Position numbers and translations under genes: made by a program
Shown here: piece by piece, positions 14,435 through 19,481 of the stretch
Layout: each line of letters begins with the position of its first letter
Position numbering within the stretch: the first letter of the stretch is position 1
Assembly: GCA_012964275.1 (NCBI GenBank)
Contig: DTUG01000036.1
Coordinates: forward strand, 1-19,481
Length of the DNA: 19,481 bases
Direction: 5' to 3'
From: Fidelibacterota bacterium
Lineage (GTDB): Bacteria; Fidelibacterota; Marinisomatia; Marinisomatales; UBA1611
Notes under the pieces: generated by a model
Seen by the model: only the letters and a program-made list of their open reading frames with translations
The model's database searches: none
Told to the model about the DNA's origin: nothing

Positions 14435-15706
14435 ATGAAACCCGAAGTCTTCTGGACTGATCAGTTTTCTCCCAGCAATCCACTTCCAGTGTCCGTGGAC
14501 CTGCCAGCGGAGGTTGATGTGGCTATTGTTGGTAGCGGCTATACGGGACTCACTGCAGCGCGAGTACTGGCGAAAGCAGGCAGCTCAGTTGCTGTCTTGG
14601 ATCAATATAAAATCGGATGGGGTGCCAGTTCCCGTAATGGCGGTATGGCAACACCGGGCCTTAAGCAAGACATATTCAAAGTTCATAAAAAATATGGGAT
14701 GGATTATGCCCGTGAATTCTGGAAATCATCTGTCGATGCAATTGACTTATTAGAACAGATTATCATTGAAGAGAACATTGACTGTAATTGGTCCCGGAAA
14801 GGCCACGTTGCCTTGGCATGTAAGCAATCTCATTATGACGATTTTCCGGAATATGCAGCATGGATCAAAAGGGAAATGGGCCATGAAAAAACGATCGTTC
14901 CAAAAGAAGAGATCAAGTCTGAAATTGGAACGGATGCCTATTTTGGAGGATTATCTGATAAGTCCAGTGGTGGTCTGCAGCCGGCCAAGTATGTAGATGG
15001 ATTGGCCAGGGCTGTTGCAGGTCTTGGTGTTATTCTCTGTGAAGATACCCGGGCAGAAAAGATCAACAGGGAAGGTAGTGGATATGAGTTAATGACTTCC
15101 AAAGGTGATCTAAAAGCCAGGGATGTTGTCATCGCCACGAACGGATATACAGATATGCTGGTGCCTGGGCTCAAGCCTAAAGTCTTTCCAGTCGGCAGCT
15201 ATATTATTGTGACAGAGCCTCTGCCGCAAGACCTGCAAGACAAACTCAGTCCGAAACAGCGTATGTTCTATGATTCAAAACGGTTCATTAATTATTTTCG
15301 GCTTACACCGGACGGAAGGATGCTGTGGGGAGGGCGAAATGATTTGAGTACAGACCTAGACCTGAATGAAAGTGCCAAAATACTGTCCAACCAGGCCTGT
15401 AAAGTTTTTCCGGAACTCAATGATGTTGAAATCACACATACATGGACTGGAAAGCTGGGAATTACATTTGACCTTATGCCTCATATTGGAGAGATTAATG
15501 GAATTCATTATGCCTTTGGCTATGGTGGACATGGTTTGTCCATTGCCACCTATCTTGGGACAGAATTGGGATTACTTATGTCAGGTCAAAAAGACCGAAG
15601 CCCTTATAAAGAAATATCGCACCAAACCATGTTCTTTTATAGAAAAGAGCCCTGGTTTCTACCATTTGCAGCCTATTATTATCGCTTTTTAGATTGGATT
15701 TCTTAA
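14435..15706 (+). CDS. PuuB-like FAD-dependent amine oxidase (DAO family)
   Basis: A 423-residue DAO-family flavoprotein. The N-terminal FAD fold begins with DVAIVGSGYTGLTAARVL (28-45); GWGASSRNGGMATPG (61-75) and QPAKYVDGLARA (182-193) are characteristic of gamma-glutamylputrescine oxidase PuuB and its relatives; WTGKLGITFDLMPHIG (337-352) and FGYGGHGLSIAT (361-372) form the C-terminal FAD/substrate region. Members oxidise a secondary or primary amine to an aldehyde with O2, releasing ammonia and H2O2. The aldehyde dehydrogenase three genes downstream is the natural next step. No PuuA-type gamma-glutamyl ligase is present in the window, so the substrate is probably not a gamma-glutamylated polyamine made locally. 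There is no signal peptide. Confidence 0.9.
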   Translation: MKPEVFWTDQFSPSNPLPVSVDLPAEVDVAIVGSGYTGLTAARVLAKAGSSVAVLDQYKIGWGASSRNGGMATPGLKQDIFKVHKKYGMDYAREFWKSSVDAIDLLEQIIIEENIDCNWSRKGHVALACKQSHYDDFPEYAAWIKREMGHEKTIVPKEEIKSEIGTDAYFGGLSDKSSGGLQPAKYVDGLARAVAGLGVILCEDTRAEKINREGSGYELMTSKGDLKARDVVIATNGYTDMLVPGLKPKVFPVGSYIIVTEPLPQDLQDKLSPKQRMFYDSKRFINYFRLTPDGRMLWGGRNDLSTDLDLNESAKILSNQACKVFPELNDVEITHTWTGKLGITFDLMPHIGEINGIHYAFGYGGHGLSIATYLGTELGLLMSGQKDRSPYKEISHQTMFFYRKEPWFLPFAAYYYRFLDWIS

Positions 15707-15710
15707 AGAC

Positions 15711-17213
15711 GTGGGCGTTATTTCCACAATCGATTATGTGATTATCGCTATTTACCTTGCCGGAATGGTGGGCGTTGGCCTTTGGTTTGCAAAAAAGCAT
15801 ACTGATTTCGACGACTTTTTTCTGGCTGGAAGATCGCTCACGACGCCACTGTTGATCACAACCTTGATCTCGACCTACTATGGTATTGACGTGTTGTTTG
15901 GAGATTCGCAACTGGGGTTTACAGATGGCGTTGTTGCGTGGTTTGGCTATGCACGGCCAACCTATGCATTTTTTCTGATCGCGGCATTTTTATTGGCCCA
16001 GCGGTTGCGGGAAGAAGACTTCAAGAGTCTCCCAGACATCCTAGACAAGTATTATGGAAAAAATACCAGGTATGTTGGTGCCGTAACATCTTTCATTTAT
16101 TCCCTGCCTGCGTTGTCTCTTTATGGGTTCGGGATGTTGGGTGATGTGATCCTTGGTTGGGAACCTATCGTGGGTATGTTGGTTCTTGGTGGAATCGCGT
16201 TGGTTTACACGCTCACCGGTGGGTTTTGGGCTGTGGTGCTGACAGATTCGATTCAGTTTGTCCTGATGTGTGTTGTTTTAGCGATGGCATTTCCATTTGC
16301 TATGAATTTGATCGGTGGATTTGACATAATGATAGAAAAACTTGAACCAAGTTATTTTGATTCAATGGGTGATCTTTCTATTTGGCTTATCATTATCTAC
16401 GCTTCTACAGGCCTAGCTATACTTGTTGAACCCACATTTTACCAACGTGTTTTTGCGGCAAAATCATATAAGAATATTAGAAACGCTCTCATTATTGGTA
16501 TTTTTATTTGGGGATCATATGATTGGATTATTACCATATTGGCGATGGCTGCTAAAACTGGAACTCTGATTGGAAAAACTATCATTGATCCAGGTACTGG
16601 AGAATTAATTCAAAAAACTATTATTGATCCGGGAGTAGCGCCAGATGCAGCATTATTAACTGTAATGGTTGCAGCGCTTCCTGCAGGGGCTCTCGGATTA
16701 TTTATGGCAGGCGTACTTTCTACGGAGATGTCCACATTGGATTCGTATTGTCTGGTGGCCGGTGGAAATGTGGCTTACGATATTTATAAACCGGCAATCA
16801 AACCAGATGCCACCGATCAGGAATTGATTAAAACTACACGCTATGGAATTCTTTTATCCTGGGTCCTTGGGTTTGCCATGGCTGTTTCATTTGAACAGAT
16901 GCTGGGGCTATGGGTTTTTATGGCTTCCATCCTGATTTCCAGTGTATTGGTGCCCATACTCTTGGGACTTTATGTGCCGAAGTTCAGGAAACCTTTAGCC
17001 GGTTTTTTAAGTGCTGGGTTGGGTTTATTTTCTACGGTCATTCTGAATGTTTACATTATGATGAACGGAACATTTGATTTAGAAGAAGAGACATATATTG
17101 TTCAATGGTTGGGGATAGATTTCCTTCAGGAATTCGTGATGTATATCACCCTCCCAATTTCATTAATTGGATTTTTTATCGGGTTGGCTTTGGATAAAGG
17201 GGGAAGGTCATGA
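15711..17213 (+). CDS. Sodium:solute symporter (SSS family, PutP-like)
   Basis: A 500-residue membrane protein with around 12-13 hydrophobic segments and the LeuT-like SSS organisation. IDYVIIAIYLAGMVGVGLW (7-25) is the first helix; DFFLAGRSL (35-43) follows; STEMSTLDSYCLVAGG (337-352) matches the Na+-site helix 8 region of PutP (Ser/Thr at 341-342). It starts with GTG at 15711, 4 nt after the oxidase stop, with only a weak AAAG-type upstream element. A loop near 289-308 holds two copies of KTIIDPG, 13 residues apart. Its stop TGA overlaps the ATG of the small gene. In this cluster it most likely imports the amine, amino acid or betaine substrate with Na+; the exact solute is not readable. 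Confidence 0.92.
   Translation: MGVISTIDYVIIAIYLAGMVGVGLWFAKKHTDFDDFFLAGRSLTTPLLITTLISTYYGIDVLFGDSQLGFTDGVVAWFGYARPTYAFFLIAAFLLAQRLREEDFKSLPDILDKYYGKNTRYVGAVTSFIYSLPALSLYGFGMLGDVILGWEPIVGMLVLGGIALVYTLTGGFWAVVLTDSIQFVLMCVVLAMAFPFAMNLIGGFDIMIEKLEPSYFDSMGDLSIWLIIIYASTGLAILVEPTFYQRVFAAKSYKNIRNALIIGIFIWGSYDWIITILAMAAKTGTLIGKTIIDPGTGELIQKTIIDPGVAPDAALLTVMVAALPAGALGLFMAGVLSTEMSTLDSYCLVAGGNVAYDIYKPAIKPDATDQELIKTTRYGILLSWVLGFAMAVSFEQMLGLWVFMASILISSVLVPILLGLYVPKFRKPLAGFLSAGLGLFSTVILNVYIMMNGTFDLEEETYIVQWLGIDFLQEFVMYITLPISLIGFFIGLALDKGGRS
16575..16634 (+). repeat. Short internal duplication in symporter gene
   Basis: The 21-nt segment encoding KTIIDPG at 16575-16595 recurs at 16614-16634 with a few silent differences, a period of 39 nt (13 codons). 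It lies in a hydrophilic loop between hydrophobic segments and preserves the frame. Confidence 0.6.
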
Positions 17214-17335
17214 GTAGCTGGGAAACATTTACCTGGATCACCGTTTTAATCCTTAGTTTTGGGTCTATCATTGTTTTTGTTCTTTTCGTGAAAGATATCA
17301 GACAGATCTTGAAAAAATTCCAAAAGGAGAAATAA
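17210..17335 (+). CDS. 41-residue single-helix membrane protein between symporter and aldehyde dehydrogenase
   Basis: Starting with MSSWETFTW, a hydrophobic segment of about 19 residues (roughly 8-27, rich in Ile, Val, Leu, Phe) is followed by a basic tail (VKDIRQILKKFQKEK), which predicts one transmembrane helix with the C-terminus inside. The ATG overlaps the symporter stop as ATGA, and its TAA overlaps the aldehyde dehydrogenase ATG as TAATG, so the whole 120-bp gap between the large genes is coding-compatible and translationally coupled. The Shine-Dalgarno for the dehydrogenase lies inside it. I do not recognise the family. A small accessory subunit of the symporter is the simplest idea, by analogy with small partner proteins of other transporters, but this is inference. 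Confidence 0.65.
   Translation: MSSWETFTWITVLILSFGSIIVFVLFVKDIRQILKKFQKEK
17324..17329 (+). promoter_or_regulatory. Shine-Dalgarno of aldehyde dehydrogenase gene
   Basis: AAGGAG 5 nt before the ATG at 17335, located inside the last codons of the 41-residue ORF. It fixes the dehydrogenase start. Confidence 0.75.
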
Positions 17336-18804
17336 TGAATTATCAAAATTATATTAACAATGCATGGTGTGATGCCGAATCGGGTAAAACGTTCGATGTG
17401 GAGAATCCATTCACAGAGCAGATTATCGCACAGGTTCCTGCCAGTCATAAAACAGATGTGAACAAAGCAGTGGAAGCTGCCAAAGCTGCATTTTCTGGAT
17501 GGAGAAAACTGACCGCAAGCGAGCGTCGAGACTACCTGAGAAGCATGGCAAATAAATCCCGTGAACATTCAAAAGAACTGGCAGAGACTATTTCGACTGA
17601 GATGGGAAAACCATACAGTAATGCATTGAACGAGATCGAAGATGTGGCGGAATACCTTGAATATTACAGCGAACTGGCCCGGGACCAGGTGGGGAGAATT
17701 GTTGCTCCAGCAGAGAGAAATTCCATGTCCTTGGTGCGATATGAGCCTTACGGTGTGGTTGGGTGTATCATCCCTTGGAATTACCCTCTATCTCTAATGG
17801 CATGGAAACTGGCTCCTGCGTTGGCTGCAGGGAATACCATTATTATGAAGCCATCCGAGGTTACGTCTCTCTCTATTTTACATTGGATTGAAGTGGCAGG
17901 TGGAGATATGCCACCCGGCGTCATGAATGTGGTTACAGGCTTAGGTCAAGAAGCCGGTGAAGCGCTGGTTCAACATCCGGATGTTCCAATTATTGCATTT
18001 ACCGGATCTATCCGAACTGGGAAAAGAATTGCAAGATTAGCATCGGATAATCTGAAAAAGATATCTTTGGAACTGGGTGGAAAAGACCCGGTAATCGTTT
18101 GCGATGATGCAGATGTGGAAGTAGCTGCTAAAGGATCGGCCTGGGGTGGATTTGTGAATGCTGGTCAGGTTTGCACATCGGTTGAAAGGGTTTATGTTTT
18201 TGATAATATCGCAGACCAATTCACGGAGGCATTAGTAGAAGAAGCAAAAAAAGTGAAATTGGGCGACCCTATGGAAAAAGGTACAGATGTTGGACCCATG
18301 TCATCCAAAACGCAATTTTCAAACACGATCAATAAGGTGGATTTGGCCAAAAAGGAAGGTGCACGTGTATTGACTGGTGGACAAAGATCGGATCAATTCG
18401 AAAAAGGGTATTTTTATGAACCTACTGTTTTTGATCAAGTTTCACCGGGAATGGATATTGTTATGGAAGAGGCATTTAGCCCTGTGATCCCAGTTCAACG
18501 TATCAAATCCATGGATGAAGCGATACAGATGGCGAATTCAACAAAATATGGATTGGGATGCACCATTTTCACTCGGGATATTGAACGCGCCATGACTGCT
18601 GCGGACGATATTAAAGTAGGAACATTCTGTATCAATAATCCACTGATGGAAAATATTGCTGCTCCCTTTGGCGGTATGAAACAATCCGGGATCGGACGGG
18701 AACATGGAATCGAAGCCCTAGAAGAATTTCGTGAAACGAAACACATCTTTATCGATTATGACCATAAAAATAAAGACTGGTGGTTTGGAAAGAATGGGGG
18801 ATAG
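17335..18804 (+). CDS. NAD(P)+-dependent aldehyde dehydrogenase (betaine/aminoaldehyde type)
   Basis: A 489-residue member of the ALDH superfamily, usual length. PWNYP (147-151) with the oxyanion-hole Asn149, MKPSE (171-175) with the cofactor Lys172, FTGSIRTGK (222-230) as the nucleotide-binding turn, LELGGKDP (245-252) with the general base Glu246, and NAGQVCTS (275-282) with the nucleophile Cys280 are all present; FGGMKQSGIGREHG near the C-terminus is typical of betaine-aldehyde and aminobutyraldehyde dehydrogenases. It should oxidise the aldehyde produced by the PuuB-like oxidase and/or the class III aminotransferase to a carboxylic acid in the cytoplasm. It is the last gene of the cluster and ends 3 bp before the convergent cytosine deaminase stop. 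Confidence 0.94.
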   Translation: MNYQNYINNAWCDAESGKTFDVENPFTEQIIAQVPASHKTDVNKAVEAAKAAFSGWRKLTASERRDYLRSMANKSREHSKELAETISTEMGKPYSNALNEIEDVAEYLEYYSELARDQVGRIVAPAERNSMSLVRYEPYGVVGCIIPWNYPLSLMAWKLAPALAAGNTIIMKPSEVTSLSILHWIEVAGGDMPPGVMNVVTGLGQEAGEALVQHPDVPIIAFTGSIRTGKRIARLASDNLKKISLELGGKDPVIVCDDADVEVAAKGSAWGGFVNAGQVCTSVERVYVFDNIADQFTEALVEEAKKVKLGDPMEKGTDVGPMSSKTQFSNTINKVDLAKKEGARVLTGGQRSDQFEKGYFYEPTVFDQVSPGMDIVMEEAFSPVIPVQRIKSMDEAIQMANSTKYGLGCTIFTRDIERAMTAADDIKVGTFCINNPLMENIAAPFGGMKQSGIGREHGIEALEEFRETKHIFIDYDHKNKDWWFGKNGG

Positions 18805-18807
18805 AAA

Positions 18808-19269
18808 TTATTCTTTTCCGATATCCTCGTTCCAAATCTCTTGATTATCCCGGATGTAATTCGCAAGCATTGCAATACATGTTTCAGAATGAAGATCAAT
18901 TACTTCAACACCATGTTGTTTTAACCATTCAACCCCACCGGAAAAATTAACCGATTCACCCACAACGACTGTTTTTATTTTGAACTGCCGGATCAACCCA
19001 CTGCAGTACCAGCAGGGAGCCAAGGTTGTGACCATGATGGTATTGAAATAGGATCGTTGTCTTCCCGCATTCCGGAATGCATCCGTCTCTCCATGAAGGG
19101 AAGGGTCATCTTTCTGGATACGTCTGTTTCGACCTTTTCCGAGCAAAGTTCCATCCGCGTGAAAAAGAGCAGCCCCAATGGGAATACCGCCCTCATCCAA
19201 TCCTTTCCGGGCTTCTTGGATAGCAACATTTAGCATTTGTTCGTGATTAGGAGATTTGGCTGATTTCAT
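18808..19269 (-). CDS. Yeast-type cytosine deaminase (CDA-fold nucleobase deaminase)
   Basis: A 153-residue Zn deaminase of the cytidine-deaminase fold. HGE at 59-61 supplies the Zn ligand His59 and proton-shuttle Glu61; PCWYC (85-89) supplies Zn ligands Cys86 and Cys89. The stretch VVVGESVNFSGG (101-112) and the ending IWNEDIGKE (145-153) closely match yeast Fcy1, which has VVGENVNF and WFEDIGE at the same places and a length of 158. It should hydrolyse cytosine to uracil, unlike bacterial CodA, which is an unrelated amidohydrolase. I use the ATG at 19269; a GTG at 19350 would add 27 residues without family support. It is divergent from a nucleobase permease, which fits a salvage role. Confidence 0.88.
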   Translation of the reverse strand: MKSAKSPNHEQMLNVAIQEARKGLDEGGIPIGAALFHADGTLLGKGRNRRIQKDDPSLHGETDAFRNAGRQRSYFNTIMVTTLAPCWYCSGLIRQFKIKTVVVGESVNFSGGVEWLKQHGVEVIDLHSETCIAMLANYIRDNQEIWNEDIGKE

Positions 19270-19415
19270 TTTTATTGTATGATTAACTTTCAACAAATTC
19301 TTGGGAGAACGAAATATATTCACAATACATAAAAAGGGCAAAGAAACCACACCTTGTCTTGCAGCGAATTATGATTAAAATAAAATGGTCAATTTGAAAT
19401 TAATAAAAGACTTTC
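19270..19415. promoter_or_regulatory. Divergent intergenic region between cytosine deaminase and NCS2 permease
   Basis: A 146-bp AT-rich region that must contain promoters for both genes. I find no well-spaced -35/-10 pair, no purine-riboswitch-like fold and no clear operator repeat by eye. Confidence 0.35.
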
Positions 19416-19481
19416 ATGGCAAAAAATAAAACATCACTGTTATATAATATTGATGATAATCCCCCAGTTTTAGAAACAGCT
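19416..19481 (+). CDS. N-terminus of NCS2 nucleobase:cation symporter (uracil/xanthine permease family), cut by window edge
   Basis: Only 22 codons are visible, from the ATG at 19416: they include SLLYNIDDNPPVLETA. The LLYxxDDxPP pattern just before the first membrane helix is characteristic of NCS2 uracil/xanthine permeases. Divergence from a cytosine deaminase supports nucleobase uptake. The call rests on a short segment, so it is provisional. Confidence 0.6.
   Translation, partial: MAKNKTSLLYNIDDNPPVLETA

Noticed and set aside
17176..17568. Minus-strand 130-codon open frame across the symporter/aldehyde dehydrogenase junction
   Set aside because: Antisense to the aldehyde dehydrogenase N-terminus and the small coupled ORF; no family resemblance and no ribosome binding site.
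18787..18819. Imperfect inverted repeat (GGAAAGAAT / ATTCTTTTCC) across the convergent stops of the aldehyde dehydrogenase and cytosine deaminase genes, as a bidirectional terminator
   Set aside because: AT-rich stem with a bulge and a 14-nt loop, and no T tract after it on either strand; too weak to call.

Overview
The window is a gene-dense stretch of bacterial chromosome, moderately AT-rich, with short intergenic gaps and many start/stop overlaps. I count 19 protein genes (two cut by the window edges), one of them a 41-residue ORF and one with an internal UGA. I see no rRNA, tRNA, CRISPR array, insertion sequence or phage gene. Gene content (de novo queuosine synthesis, amine and amino-acid catabolism, Na+ symporter, nucleobase salvage) suggests a free-living heterotroph. 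A marine FCB-group bacterium such as Marinimicrobia/SAR406 is a guess from composition and style, not a demonstrated assignment. UGA is the normal stop of several intact genes here, so the standard genetic code applies.

Layout. (a) 1-3651, minus strand: an overlapping three-gene unit in the order arginine-deiminase/DDAH-like hydrolase, GcvT-like folate protein, PYROXD2-like FAD oxidoreductase (3' end cut). (b) 3713-6040, minus: a membrane-tethered PlsC-type acyltransferase and a serine-racemase-type serine/threonine dehydratase. (c) 6184-7662, plus: an aromatic-amino-acid decarboxylase divergent from the dehydratase, convergent with (d). (d) 12996-7667, minus: a probable operon of an APC (PUT-like) amine permease, queC, queE, queD, queF, an AhpD-family selenoprotein and an M20 amidohydrolase. 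(e) 13123-18804, plus: class III aminotransferase, PuuB-like FAD oxidase, Na+/solute symporter, a 41-residue one-helix membrane protein and an aldehyde dehydrogenase, all nearly touching. (f) 18808-19481: a yeast-type cytosine deaminase divergent from the first 22 codons of an NCS2 nucleobase permease.

The most notable item is the selenoprotein at 9021-9572. Conventional gene calling splits it into two short ORFs at a UGA (9327-9329). The frame stays open on both sides, the two halves together make one complete AhpD-like peroxidase-related enzyme, and the UGA falls exactly at the second Cys of the catalytic CxxC (giving CHYU). A bacterial SECIS-like hairpin with a GGU loop begins 12 nt after the UGA. 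It sits directly behind queF with a strong Shine-Dalgarno.

Functionally, blocks (d) and (e) face each other across one 126-bp divergent promoter region and together look like import and oxidation of a primary amine or polyamine. Block (a) looks like breakdown of a (possibly N-methylated) guanidino compound with one-carbon transfer to folate. Both pathway assignments are inference.
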